Source: Shewanella psychrophila (lineage in GTDB: Bacteria; Pseudomonadota; Gammaproteobacteria; Enterobacterales; Shewanellaceae). Taken from it: 64,000 bases of DNA. The stretch lies in NCBI RefSeq assembly GCF_002005305.1, contig NZ_CP014782.1:186001-250000 (forward strand), in the 5' to 3' direction. Each line of letters begins with the position of its first letter. The first letter of the stretch is position 1. Below, piece after piece: positions 1-9,063 of the stretch. The position numbers and the translations under genes were made by a program. The notes beneath the pieces are model-generated. The model was given only the letters and a program-made list of their open reading frames with translations, ran no database searches and was not told the origin of the DNA.

Positions 1-1
1 G

Positions 2-619
2 ATCTTGCATGATATCGGCAAAATTAAGGTCGATAATAAGGTACTTCATAAGCCGGGAAAGTTAACCCCTCAAGAATTTGAGCATATGAAGTTGCATCAG
101 GTTTTTGCCATAGAGATTATGGCAGAGACCAAGGGGTTGTCGGATCTTAGTAAAGATATCTGTTTAATGCATCATGAGAAGTTGGATGGTAAAGGTTATC
201 CAAGAGGTCTTAAGGGAGATGAAATTCCCTTACATGGTCGCATGAGTTGTATTGTCGATATTTTCGATGCATTAACGGCCACTCGATGTTATAAAGAAGC
301 CATGAGCCCTGCAGCGGCCTTTAAAATCCTCCTAAGCCTGACCCCGTTTCATCTGGATGAGACCTTAGTTTATGAGTTTATCCGCTGTGTGGGAGTTTAT
401 CCTGTGGGCTCATTAGTGGAGCTATCGGACGGACAAATAGGCATAGTCTGGGAGGCAAAGGAGAGGGATGCGCTGCATCCCATACTCAAATGTTTCTATT
501 CCATCAAACACAAACGATATACGAGTGTGAACATGGTCGATCTGCTTAAGTCAGATCTACATATCGAGCGTGGTGTTTCCCCGAGTAGTCTGGATGTTGA
601 TCCTGCTCCATTTTATTAG
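2..619 (+). CDS. HD-GYP domain c-di-GMP phosphodiesterase (C-terminal part)
   Basis: The reading frame is open from the left edge, so the N-terminus lies outside the window. The visible part starts at the HD signature (HDIGK) and carries the later motifs HHEKLDGKGYPRGL and DIFDALTA that define HD-GYP domains. These metal-dependent phosphodiesterases hydrolyse cyclic di-GMP to GMP. All signature residues seen here (HD, HH, GYP) are intact, so an active enzyme is expected. After the HD-GYP core there is a tail of about 80 residues with no domain I recognise. A sensor or receiver region probably lies upstream. A separate gene follows 78 bp downstream. Confidence 0.88.
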   Translation: MLHDIGKIKVDNKVLHKPGKLTPQEFEHMKLHQVFAIEIMAETKGLSDLSKDICLMHHEKLDGKGYPRGLKGDEIPLHGRMSCIVDIFDALTATRCYKEAMSPAAAFKILLSLTPFHLDETLVYEFIRCVGVYPVGSLVELSDGQIGIVWEAKERDALHPILKCFYSIKHKRYTSVNMVDLLKSDLHIERGVSPSSLDVDPAPFY

Positions 620-697
620 TCTTTGTCCCTCTTCAAACTAAGCCGTTTTGATCTACCTCTTACATCACGGGTATAATCTGGCATTCGACTTATTCTG

Positions 698-1351
698 ATG
701 ATGAGAATCATGAAGCGTACATTACCTGTGATCGTTATTTTACTCTCTTTAGCCTTACTAATCCCTGGTGTGACTCTGCCCATTTTGAACATTAGTGGAA
801 GCATAGAGAAATCTGAGCTGGCTCAGGCCGGGATCAGCCATCTGGCTGATGGCAGCGGTAGCGCGCGGGATATGCTGACTATGATGTCGAGCATGTTAGG
901 GTTAGACACGATCCAAGGTGAGGTTCAGGTCTTTCAGAAAACGCGCAGTATCTGGGGGACTGTTGAGGAGCTATATCTGTCCGGGAATATCTTGGTGGCT
1001 CTGCTTGTGGGGTTATTCAGTGTCGTCATTCCGGCATTTAAACTTATCTTGATGTTAATCCAGCAAACGCCTATCACACAGAGGGCAAGATTCAGGTTAA
1101 GTAAGCTTACCAGCATGATAGCTAAATGGTCGATGGCCGATGTGTTTGTTGTGGCACTTATCGTGAGCTATATGGCGGGCAATGCCTCGGCGGGAATGGG
1201 AGAGCTGTTAAAAACCACAGCGAGTTTCGCTGTGGGTTTTTATTATTTCTCTGTTTACTGTGTTTTTTCTATTCTCAGTGGTTACTTGATGCGTCACGAA
1301 CGAGAAGTCATTGGTACCAAAGATGAGCTAGGGGTTGAGTCTAGGGCCTAG
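698..1351 (+). CDS. PqiA-like integral membrane protein (paraquat-inducible protein A family)
   Basis: This 217-residue protein has an N-terminal hydrophobic segment (about residues 8-30), a periplasmic-looking loop, and three further membrane segments. It contains the KWSMADVFVVALIV stretch typical of the PqiA family. E. coli PqiA has two such modules; this is a single-module version, which is common in Shewanella and Vibrio. The family works with MCE proteins in envelope lipid transport, but no MCE (pqiB) gene is adjacent, so a role here is inferred from family only. Several ATG codons are clustered at the start (698, 701, 710) and the exact one is uncertain. Confidence 0.8.
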   Translation: MMRIMKRTLPVIVILLSLALLIPGVTLPILNISGSIEKSELAQAGISHLADGSGSARDMLTMMSSMLGLDTIQGEVQVFQKTRSIWGTVEELYLSGNILVALLVGLFSVVIPAFKLILMLIQQTPITQRARFRLSKLTSMIAKWSMADVFVVALIVSYMAGNASAGMGELLKTTASFAVGFYYFSVYCVFSILSGYLMRHEREVIGTKDELGVESRA

Positions 1352-1596
1352 ATAATGGCTCTCTTAATTGGGATGAGATTCGAGTAAAAAATCTATTTCA
1401 TTATTGATAATAAGTTATTTATATTCAGCCTTAGCCGATCTAGCTATTTGTTAGTAAAAACGGGTATTTGGGATTAAATCGCGATTCGATAAATAATAAC
1501 CACTCTAGGTAGATCTGCTTCGCATTTCTATATTATGCCACTTTGTGGTGTTACTTGGGCTATATCCAGAGTCCAAAGTCAGCCGGAGGTTAGAAG

Positions 1597-1752
1597 ATGA
1601 AACAGTGGTTAATTATCTTATGTTGTGCAGTTTTTGTTATCGCCTCATTGCTTACCAGTGGCCTAACAAGGGCGCTTATCGATCTAACAGCCTTCGCGTG
1701 CTTGTTATGGATCGTACTCGGATATAAATCCACCCCAGTGAAGCAATCTTAG
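1597..1752 (+). CDS. Small two-helix membrane protein (51 aa), function unknown
   Basis: This short frame starts with ATG eight bases after a GGAGG ribosome-binding site at 1585-1589. It encodes 51 residues: a hydrophobic helix beginning MKQWLIILCCAVFVIASLL, a short polar turn, then a second hydrophobic helix and a lysine-containing tail. The combination of a strong Shine-Dalgarno and two clean membrane segments argues that it is real. I do not recognise the family. A longer frame overlapping it in another phase (1545-1727) lacks a ribosome-binding site and is rejected. Confidence 0.6.
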   Translation: MKQWLIILCCAVFVIASLLTSGLTRALIDLTAFACLLWIVLGYKSTPVKQS

Positions 1753-1792
1753 TTCTGTCTTGAGTCTTACAGCTTAAAACTCGAAACTTTTG

Positions 1793-2749
1793 TTAAACAT
1801 ACAAAATATACAGCAGCGAACCTGTGCCGATCGACAGCCAGAGTGTTACCCCAAGTATTAAAGGTTTCGCTCCGGCAGCCCGCATCTTACCCACAGTGAT
1901 CCCAGCCCCTATCAAGAACAGACATAAAACCAATACTCGCTTGGATAACTCAAAAATGGCCTGATAAGCGATTTGTCCCTGAGGGAACCAATGGGCGATA
2001 GCGATGGCGAGGCAATAGAAGCCGATGAAATAGGGAATAGTAATCTTTTTCTTGTCACCGCCAAATAGTAGGGCGCTGATAAGTGCGATTGGAATTATCC
2101 ATAATGCACGAGCGAGTTTGATGGTGGTTGCAGTTGTAAGGGCTTCTTCGCCATAGGCCGAGGCTGCGCCGACGACTGAGGAAGTGTCGTGTATCGCGAT
2201 TGCACTCCATACACCAAAGTCATATTGGCTCATGGCAAACAGGTGACCTAGGGCTGGAAACAGAAACAGGGCGACAGAGTTAAGAATAAATACCGTAGCC
2301 AAAGCAATAGCCGATTGCTCGCTCTTAGCATTGATGGCGGGAGATACTGCTGCGATGGCACTGCCGCCACAAATCGCTGTACCAGCCGATATCAAATGTC
2401 CCGTTTTTGTGTCGAACCTCAGCGCCTTAGTAAGTAAGTAACCTAAGGTTAAGGTGAACACTATCGAGCCTAAGATCAGTGGTAGATTATCTAAAGTGGC
2501 AGATATTGCGGTCTGCAGATGAATACCGAATCCCAGACCTATGATCGAATATGACAATAATCGCTTAGTCCATGACGCTATATCTAGGTTGGCAGGTATT
2601 AAACCAAGACTCGCTAAGCTAAAACCGAGTATTAAGGCGATAGGCGAGGAGATAACCGGGAGCAGGCAGAGGGAAGCGATTAAGAAAAAAGGCAGATACT
2701 TTTTAATTATGGGTAACTTTTCCTGCAATGTATGTTTGTCTGCTGCCAT
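1793..2749 (-). CDS. YeiH/UPF0324 family membrane protein, putative anion exporter
   Basis: This 318-residue polytopic membrane protein has about ten hydrophobic segments. It carries the conserved family signatures SAGTAICGGSAIAA (about residues 120-133) and AIHDTSSVVGAAS (about 183-195). The family (YeiH, Cons_hypoth698) is often annotated as a putative sulfate exporter, though the substrate is rarely proven. The gene stands alone; a LysR regulator, which often accompanies yeiH, is not adjacent here. A perfect inverted repeat lies about 80 bp upstream of the start and could be an operator. Confidence 0.85.
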   Translation of the reverse strand: MAADKHTLQEKLPIIKKYLPFFLIASLCLLPVISSPIALILGFSLASLGLIPANLDIASWTKRLLSYSIIGLGFGIHLQTAISATLDNLPLILGSIVFTLTLGYLLTKALRFDTKTGHLISAGTAICGGSAIAAVSPAINAKSEQSAIALATVFILNSVALFLFPALGHLFAMSQYDFGVWSAIAIHDTSSVVGAASAYGEEALTTATTIKLARALWIIPIALISALLFGGDKKKITIPYFIGFYCLAIAIAHWFPQGQIAYQAIFELSKRVLVLCLFLIGAGITVGKMRAAGAKPLILGVTLWLSIGTGSLLYILYV

Positions 2750-2826
2750 AGGATCGAGTTGAAGTAAAACGGCTAGTAATTATAGCCAGAGAAACAGTGT
2801 CAATAAATTCAATTAATTTTAGTTGT

Positions 2827-2847
2827 TGATTCAATAAAATTGAATCA
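2827..2847. promoter_or_regulatory. Inverted repeat upstream of the YeiH-family gene
   Basis: TGATTCAA and TTGAATCA form perfect 8-bp arms around a 5-bp A/T spacer. The site is 78 bp upstream of the minus-strand YeiH-family start codon. It has no T-run typical of a terminator, so a regulator-binding site is more likely. The regulator is unknown. Confidence 0.35.
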
Positions 2848-2901
2848 CTATAAGAAGGAGATTAGCTTATTGCCTCCATCGTCACCTCAAAAAGCAGTCA
2901 T

Positions 2902-2951
2902 AAAAAAGCCCGACGCTATAAATATCTATTGGTATTAGATAGCAGCCGGGC
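2902..2951 (-). terminator. Rho-independent terminator of gor
   Basis: Read on the minus strand, an imperfect stem (GCCCGGCTGCTAT with ATAGCGTCGGGC) is followed by six T residues, just beyond the gor stop codon. The loop includes the 15-mer TATCTATTGGTATTA (plus strand), which recurs at 8402-8416. Confidence 0.7.
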
Positions 2952-2972
2952 GAATCACTTTTTAATAAGCTG

Positions 2973-4328
2973 CTATCTCATAGTAACAAATTCTTCCGCG
3001 CCAGTCGGGTGGATAGCCACAACTGCATCGAAGTCTTTCTTAGTCGCCCCCATCTTCATGGCAACGCCGAAACCCTGTAAAATCTCATCCATGCCGTAGC
3101 CTAGGCCATGTATGCCAACAACTGTCTCATCAGGGCCGGCACAGACAAGCTTCATCTTACAGGCTTGGCGATGGGCTGTAATTGCCGTGTACATTGAGGT
3201 GAATCCCGAGCCATAGACTTTGACATTCTCTTCACCATATTCAGCAATGGCCTCAGGCTCGCTGAGTCCCATAGTGCCAATCGCCGGATGACTGAATACT
3301 ACTGTAGGAATAAGTTTGTAATCCATCTTAGCATCGGTCATGCCATTGAACAGGCGCTCAGACAGTAGGCGACCCGCTTTAACGGCAACTGGCGTTAGTT
3401 CTACGCCACCTTGGATAATATCGCCGACACAGTAGATACCTGGGTTGGTGGTATTTTGTTGATCATCAACAATCACATAGCCTTTGTCATTAAGCTGAAC
3501 TTGGGTATTTTCAAGACCGATATTGCCGGTAGAAGGTTTACGGCCGATAGCCCAGATTAGGGTATCAACTTCATAGCTCTCACCATTTTCAAGCTTAAGG
3601 GTCAGACTTCCATCGGCATTCTTTTCTACCGCTTGGGGTGTGCTATTGATATGCAGGCTAGGGCCATCAGTAGCCATAGACTCCATCAAAGCTTCACTCA
3701 GCATAGGATCGAAGCTACGAAGGGGCGCGTGTTTACGCACGAATAGGTGAGTCTCGCTACCTAAAGAATGTAATACACCAGCTAGTTCGACGGCAATGTA
3801 GCCGGCACCGATAACGGCAACACGCTTAGGTTGCTCCCTAAGCGCGAAGAAACCATCGGAATCGATACCGTGTTCTGCGCCGGGAATAGTTGGGATGGTT
3901 GGTGAGCCACCTGTGGCGATAAGAATATTATCGGCGGTGTAGTGCTCGCCATCGACTTCAATGGTGCGCTCGTCGACGAAACGGCCATAGCCGCGGACTA
4001 AGGTGACCTTGTTGCTTTCCAATCCACGGTCATAGGCGCCGTGGATGCGATCGATATAGGCCTCGCGGCTGTCGACTAAGGTGTTCCAATCAAACTTATT
4101 TACCGTGACATCGAAGCCATAATCTTTGGCGTATAGATGCAGTGCTTCGGCGACTTGTGCGCCATACCACATGACCTTCTTAGGTACACACCCTACATTG
4201 ACACAAGTTCCGCCGAGAGCCTTTGCCTCGATAAGAAGTACTTTAGCGCCGCGCATAGCTGCACGGTTTGCCGATGCAATACCACCACTACCTGCGCCAA
4301 GACAGATATAGTCAAAATGTTGGGCCAT
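2973..4328 (-). CDS. gor: Glutathione-disulfide reductase
   Basis: This 451-residue cytoplasmic flavoenzyme reduces glutathione disulfide with NADPH. The FAD-binding motif GAGSGG lies near residue 11 and the redox-active disulfide is in GGTCVNVGCVPKK. A second dinucleotide motif GAGYIAVELAG binds NADPH. The C-terminal dimer domain ends with the family motif HPTGAEEFVTMR, containing the catalytic histidine. Length matches E. coli Gor (450 aa). The frame extends 17 codons further upstream, but the family start MAQHFDY at 4328 has a GGAGA ribosome-binding site and is preferred. The gene is monocistronic with its own terminator. Confidence 0.96.
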   Translation of the reverse strand: MAQHFDYICLGAGSGGIASANRAAMRGAKVLLIEAKALGGTCVNVGCVPKKVMWYGAQVAEALHLYAKDYGFDVTVNKFDWNTLVDSREAYIDRIHGAYDRGLESNKVTLVRGYGRFVDERTIEVDGEHYTADNILIATGGSPTIPTIPGAEHGIDSDGFFALREQPKRVAVIGAGYIAVELAGVLHSLGSETHLFVRKHAPLRSFDPMLSEALMESMATDGPSLHINSTPQAVEKNADGSLTLKLENGESYEVDTLIWAIGRKPSTGNIGLENTQVQLNDKGYVIVDDQQNTTNPGIYCVGDIIQGGVELTPVAVKAGRLLSERLFNGMTDAKMDYKLIPTVVFSHPAIGTMGLSEPEAIAEYGEENVKVYGSGFTSMYTAITAHRQACKMKLVCAGPDETVVGIHGLGYGMDEILQGFGVAMKMGATKKDFDAVVAIHPTGAEEFVTMR

Positions 4329-4474
4329 CTTTATCTCCAAAAAAGTCTTTAAAAGGTTGCTCGAAAAAGCTTGCCTCATTGTAGAGGGAATTTATGTCTT
4401 GAACCAGTGCTCTATCTTTGACCCGAAATCCAGACATTAAATTTCAACTTTCATGTCCAAGCTGAAAGTTGCTG

Positions 4475-5005
4475 TTAACGCCGATACTGACAAGTATCAT
4501 ATTCTCTCTGATTTGGTCCCTCTGCACCACACTTCATACACAGCCACTCTTTGTGTCTTATTTTTAATTCATTTCTATGAAAAGCATAGCTTGCTTGGTT
4601 TCCTGTGTAAGACAGACTCTTCTCTAATTTATCCATACGGCTGTCGAGCCAGCGACAGCTAGGATCGTTGGCAACATCGACTCTACTGGCAAGTTGCTGT
4701 TTTCTTGAAAGAGTTTTAGTGTTTTTCTTCTTAGGGTGTTGAATCTTTTTCCTCTTGGCTTGTTTGGGTTTATGGATCGGTGGGGCGTGATATTCAAGGG
4801 CGCTTCGAGTCGCGGGGATGGGAATTGGTTTACCTTCACTGTCTAAGGCGATACCGATACCAAGAGGGGGCGCATCGGCATTGGTGAGTAAGCTTTTATC
4901 GTTAGCTTGGATAGAGAGGGGAAACAGTAAGAGCAGCATTGCTAACGCTGGCTTGATCAACAAATACTGACGCGCAACTGGCTTCTCGATATAGAAGAGT
5001 GACAT
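4475..5005 (-). CDS. Hypothetical secreted protein, basic and cysteine-containing
   Basis: This protein of about 176 residues has a probable signal sequence (hydrophobic stretch LLIKPALAMLLLLFPLSIQA, cleavage near QANDK). A very basic Lys/Arg/Pro-rich middle follows, then a C-terminal region with four cysteines (PSCRW, WLCMKCG, DTCQY). The frame is open to 5065, but ATG at 5005 places the hydrophobic core closer to the N-terminus and has a purine-rich leader. I do not recognise a family. It lies between gor and an outer-membrane barrel gene, all on the minus strand but well separated. Confidence 0.6.
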   Translation of the reverse strand: MSLFYIEKPVARQYLLIKPALAMLLLLFPLSIQANDKSLLTNADAPPLGIGIALDSEGKPIPIPATRSALEYHAPPIHKPKQAKRKKIQHPKKKNTKTLSRKQQLASRVDVANDPSCRWLDSRMDKLEKSLSYTGNQASYAFHRNELKIRHKEWLCMKCGAEGPNQREYDTCQYRR

Positions 5006-5224
5006 TCCCTGTTCCTCTTTGCTGGGTACTTTAAATTTTTGATCTGTATTCGATTGGTGTATCAAATATAGATTGTACTAACGGCGTTCCCTGCCATTAG
5101 TCTAGATTTTATGAGGTGATGCCTCAAAAAATCATTTCTTGCGATGAAGCTAAAAGTAAATTTAGACGATAAAGGGAGATTTAACCAAGTTTCTCTCACT
5201 ATGTATTGCCAAGTCGTACTCACT

Positions 5225-6001
5225 TTAGAAACGATAAGTTAGATGAATGCCTGCATAGGTCTGGTCTAAGCTAGCCTCGTTACCATCTGCTCTGGCCTCA
5301 AGCTTGATATCTTCTTGGGCTAATGTATGGCTGAGGTGTCCGGACAAGGCAAGTTGATTATTGATGAGCCACTCAGCTTCTATGCCAAATTGGAAGTGAT
5401 TAATGCCATCATGATCTTCGGTGACATATTGGAAATCAAATGCCTGAGTAATGTAGGGGGTAAGGGTGAGGCCGTGGAGCAGTTCCCAAGGGCTGTGTAT
5501 GCTTGCCTCGACGAAATACCCGCCTGCTTCGGTAGAGTAGGTATAAGCCAATGATGGCACTAGCCAGTCTTGGTAATGGTAAGTCAGGGTGCTAAAAAGC
5601 TCATTGTCACTGCAGCGCTCAGTCCCATAAAATTCTAGCCTTTGATAACCTAAGCTGACTTCGACAGTATCTGAGAGTAAGATGGCGTATTCCAGACCAA
5701 AGTTCCACTCTGTGTAGTCTTGGCTATCTGCTCGACCGCCCGTTACATACCCAGTAAAATCTCCATCTTGGACGGCAACGGTCCCCCAAGTTACGCCACC
5801 GTTGTCGAGGTTATTACGGCCTTCAGATACGTACTTAGAGTCCCATCCAATGTCGAGAACAACCTGAATCTTGTCCTGTTCGTTTGATGGTAACTTATTG
5901 ATGTTATGAGAGTCATCGAAGTTTGAAATATCACCCGCATTGGCGGAAAAAATGGCAATAACTAGGCTGGAAGCAAGCGATAATTTGGCAATGTTGTGCA
6001 T
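5225..6001 (-). CDS. Outer-membrane beta-barrel protein, TorF-like
   Basis: This 258-residue protein has an N-terminal signal peptide ending at FSANA-GD, then alternating aromatic/hydrophobic strands. The C-terminal motif LTYRF ends in phenylalanine, typical of outer-membrane barrels handled by BamA. The segment DIGWDSKYVSEGRNNLDNGG near residue 50 resembles the conserved first strand of TorF/Gcw_chp family proteins (Y-hydrophobic-S/F-R/E-G). Substrate is unknown. A second, clearer TorF homologue lies at 15437-16201. Confidence 0.65.
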   Translation of the reverse strand: MHNIAKLSLASSLVIAIFSANAGDISNFDDSHNINKLPSNEQDKIQVVLDIGWDSKYVSEGRNNLDNGGVTWGTVAVQDGDFTGYVTGGRADSQDYTEWNFGLEYAILLSDTVEVSLGYQRLEFYGTERCSDNELFSTLTYHYQDWLVPSLAYTYSTEAGGYFVEASIHSPWELLHGLTLTPYITQAFDFQYVTEDHDGINHFQFGIEAEWLINNQLALSGHLSHTLAQEDIKLEARADGNEASLDQTYAGIHLTYRF

Positions 6002-6272
6002 AATTTAACTGATTTAGGCGAAGGGATGTCTATAGTGGTTATAATATTCCTTACTCCTTGAATGTAAATGAGAACGTGTTTCATTTGTGGGCTGGTTATC
6101 AATAGCTAAAATGTAAATTATGAGTAAATCAATATTTTGAACTAGGTCAATGTTTTTTATGGATTTGACTGCTAGGTAAGTATTTTATATAGGGATTTAA
6201 CGATCTTGCTTGAATATGGCTCACTTCGCCCATATGTCATAGTCAGACTCGTTACTTTGCTGAGGAATAAAC

Positions 6273-8315
6273 ATGAGCAACCCTTTGCTTACCAGCACCA
6301 CGTTACCCCAATTTTCGAAGATTAAGCCTGAACATATTCAAGTGGCTGTAGAGCAAGGTATCGCTAACTGCCGCAGTAAAATAGATCAAGTACTAGCCCA
6401 GTCAGTTTCCTTTACCTGGGATACTCTGGTGGCGCCTCTCGAAGAGGTAGATGATGAGCTCGGTAAGATCTGGTCACCAGTTTCTCATATGAATTCGGTT
6501 GTCAGTAGTGAAGAGTGGCGTGAGGCACATGATGCCTGTTTGCCTTTGCTATCTGAGTACGGCACCTTTGTAGGTCAGCATCAGCCTCTCTATGAAGCAT
6601 ACAAATCATTGAGGGCCTCCAGTGAATTCGAGCAGATGAGCCAGGCCAAGAAACAAGTTATCGAACACAGTTTGCGTGACTTTGAGCTGTCTGGTATCGG
6701 CCTCAGTGATGAAGACAAGCTAAGATATGGTGAGCTGGTCAAGCGTATGTCTGAGCTTACTAGTAGCTTTTCGAATCAACTGCTTGATGCGACTCAGGCC
6801 TGGAGCAAGTTGATCACGGATGAGGGCGACTTAGCTGGTCTTCCTGAGTCAGCCATTGCCGCAGCTAAAGCCATGGCTGGAGCAAAGGAGCTGGAAGGTT
6901 GGTTATTTACCTTAGATTTTCCATCTTATCTTCCTGTGATGACTTACAGCGAAAATCGTGAGTTACGCGAAGAGTGCTATCGCGCCTTCGTGACTCGTGC
7001 ATCGGATCAGGGTCCCTTCGCCGGTGAATATGATAACGGTCCCTTAATGGATGAGATTGTTGCTCTGCGTCACGAGCTAGCCTTGCTGCTAGGTTTCGAG
7101 AGCTTCGCCCATAAGTCGCTGGCCACTAAAATGGCCGAAAATCCTGAGCAAGTGCTGGCATTCCTTAATGAACTTGCAAGCCGCTCGAAAGATCAAGGTA
7201 AAACCGAGCTGGCGGAGTTGACTGAATTTGCCCAGCAAGAGTTCGATGCAAGTGATCTTCAGCCCTGGGATCTCACCTTCTATGCCGAGAAGCTTAAGCA
7301 TCACAGATACGAGATTTCTCAAGAGTTACTGCGTCCATACTTCCCCGAAGATAAAGTGCTTTCCGGCCTATTCTATACCGTGTCTCGCCTATTTGGTTTG
7401 AGCGTAGAAGAGCAAAAAAACTTCGATAGTTGGCATGACGATGTTCGTTTCTTCCATATTAGAGACAGTGACGGTGTACATAGAGGCAGCTTTTACTTGG
7501 ACCTTTATGCCCGTGAAGGTAAGCGTGGCGGTGCCTGGATGGATGATTGTCGTGGTCGTCGTCAGACATCGAATGGCTTGCAAGATCCTGTGGCTTATTT
7601 GACCTGTAACTTCAACGCTCCTGTAGACGGTAAACCTGCCTTGTTTACTCACGATGAAGTGACAACCTTATTCCATGAATTCGGTCATGGTATTCACCAT
7701 ATGTTGACCAAGATAGATGTTGCTGGAGTTTCCGGTATTAATGGTGTGCCTTGGGATGCCGTAGAGTTGCCGAGTCAGTTTATGGAGAATTGGTGCTTTG
7801 AGGAGGAGGCATTGTCCGAGATTTCCGGGCACCATGAAACCGGTGAGCCGTTACCGAAAGCTATGTTAGACAAGATGTTAGCGGCAAAGAATTTCCAGTC
7901 AGGCATGGTGATGCTGCGTCAACTTGAGTTCTCGCTATTCGATTTTAGACTGCACCTGGAATACACACCGGAGCAGGGGGCTAAGATTCAAGGCAAGCTG
8001 GACGAAGTACGTAGGCAAGTTGCCGTGGTCAAGGCCGCTGAATTTAATCGCTTTCAGCATAGTTTCGCCCATATCTTTGCTGGTGGTTACGCCGCAGGAT
8101 ATTATAGCTACAAGTGGGCCGAAGTGCTTTCTGCCGATGCATTTTCTCGCTTCGAAGAGGAGGGGATATTCAACTTAGGAACCGGTCGTAGTTTCCTTGA
8201 AAATATCCTACAAATGGGCGGTAGTGAAGAACCGATGGTCTTGTTCAAACGCTTCCGTGGACGTGAGCCTAAGATCGATGCTTTGCTTCGTCACAGTGGC
8301 ATCGGCGGCGAGTAG
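6273..8315 (+). CDS. prlC: Oligopeptidase A (M3 family zinc metallopeptidase)
   Basis: This 680-residue cytosolic endopeptidase degrades short peptides, including cleaved signal peptides. The zinc-binding HExxH motif is seen as FHEFGHGIHH near residue 468, with the third ligand region (ENWCFEEEAL) downstream. The C-terminal SAHIFAGGYAAGYYSYKWAEVLSADAF-type region is characteristic of M3 peptidases (here HSFAHIFAGGYAAGYYSYKW). Length equals E. coli OpdA/PrlC (680 aa). In E. coli prlC is linked to rsmJ; here rsmJ is 27 kb away. A strong terminator follows directly. Confidence 0.95.
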   Translation: MSNPLLTSTTLPQFSKIKPEHIQVAVEQGIANCRSKIDQVLAQSVSFTWDTLVAPLEEVDDELGKIWSPVSHMNSVVSSEEWREAHDACLPLLSEYGTFVGQHQPLYEAYKSLRASSEFEQMSQAKKQVIEHSLRDFELSGIGLSDEDKLRYGELVKRMSELTSSFSNQLLDATQAWSKLITDEGDLAGLPESAIAAAKAMAGAKELEGWLFTLDFPSYLPVMTYSENRELREECYRAFVTRASDQGPFAGEYDNGPLMDEIVALRHELALLLGFESFAHKSLATKMAENPEQVLAFLNELASRSKDQGKTELAELTEFAQQEFDASDLQPWDLTFYAEKLKHHRYEISQELLRPYFPEDKVLSGLFYTVSRLFGLSVEEQKNFDSWHDDVRFFHIRDSDGVHRGSFYLDLYAREGKRGGAWMDDCRGRRQTSNGLQDPVAYLTCNFNAPVDGKPALFTHDEVTTLFHEFGHGIHHMLTKIDVAGVSGINGVPWDAVELPSQFMENWCFEEEALSEISGHHETGEPLPKAMLDKMLAAKNFQSGMVMLRQLEFSLFDFRLHLEYTPEQGAKIQGKLDEVRRQVAVVKAAEFNRFQHSFAHIFAGGYAAGYYSYKWAEVLSADAFSRFEEEGIFNLGTGRSFLENILQMGGSEEPMVLFKRFRGREPKIDALLRHSGIGGE

Positions 8316-8345
8316 AAAGTAAGTCTAGCTTGAGCCTGTCACTCA

Positions 8346-8377
8346 AATGCCAATCGGTTTTCCGATTGGCATTTTTA
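8346..8377 (+). terminator. Rho-independent terminator of prlC
   Basis: A perfect 11-bp stem (ATGCCAATCGG with CCGATTGGCAT) around a TTTT loop is followed by TTTTATT, 30 bp after the prlC stop. Confidence 0.9.
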
Positions 8378-8424
8378 TTGGCTGATTCACGCCGATTTGA
8401 GTATCTATTGGTATTAAATCGAGA

Positions 8425-8862
8425 TCAGTCGAGTCTTTCTAATGTGAAAAAATGTTCGGATTGAGTTTCAGTGATTGTTCCGTCTTCCTGAGTTTCAGTA
8501 GACGAGGATTCAACTCCTCCTAAGGTCACTTTTTCATGGGATATAAGTTTCACGTTCGTCATGATTTGATTACTGAATGCAAACTCTGGCTCTGCAGCAG
8601 CTGTAGGTTCTGATGGTGACTCTATGGCATGTCGGAAAAATTTAGCATCGACATAAAAAGTGTCTTCCCCCAAATTTCTGATGGTAATGTCATGTGTTTC
8701 GTCTTTAAATTTTAGCTCTTCTCCGAATTGACTTGCTGATATTTTGATGTCTATAGATGTCGCTGTTTCATAGAGATATATTTCGGTCTGTCTATCCTGC
8801 GCATTAGAATTTAGCGTGATAAACATCATAGATAAAACCATGACTACAAGTTTTGTTTTCAT
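8425..8862 (-). CDS. Hypothetical periplasmic protein
   Basis: This 145-residue protein has a clear signal peptide (MKTKLVVMVLSMMFITLNSNA-QD). The mature part is about 120 residues, acidic and rich in Thr, Ser and Glu, with predicted beta character and no cysteine. I recognise no family or catalytic motif. It is monocistronic, convergent with prlC and separated from the next gene by about 200 bp of AT-rich sequence. Confidence 0.6.
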   Translation of the reverse strand: MKTKLVVMVLSMMFITLNSNAQDRQTEIYLYETATSIDIKISASQFGEELKFKDETHDITIRNLGEDTFYVDAKFFRHAIESPSEPTAAAEPEFAFSNQIMTNVKLISHEKVTLGGVESSSTETQEDGTITETQSEHFFTLERLD

Positions 8863-9063
8863 AAAATAATAATCTTATATAGAAAGCTAAGAAGCTCTTG
8901 GTTTTTTTGAAGGTATAAATACCATTTAATGCGGATTAATACCAGAATTCAGCTTACCCTTACATTAGCAACTTGTGATCTGGTATGACCTCTGTTAGCC
9001 TTTTGGGTTCTTTTTAGTACCATTTTCCAGAACCGTTTTAAGTATTAGTTGTAAGGACTGTTA

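Noticed and set aside
1545..1727. 60-codon frame overlapping the small membrane protein
   Set aside because: It lacks a ribosome-binding site, while the overlapping 51-codon frame has GGAGG and two membrane helices.
4453..4662. Plus-strand open frame over the secreted hypothetical gene
   Set aside because: It overlaps a gene with a signal peptide on the other strand, and has no ribosome-binding site or recognisable protein pattern.
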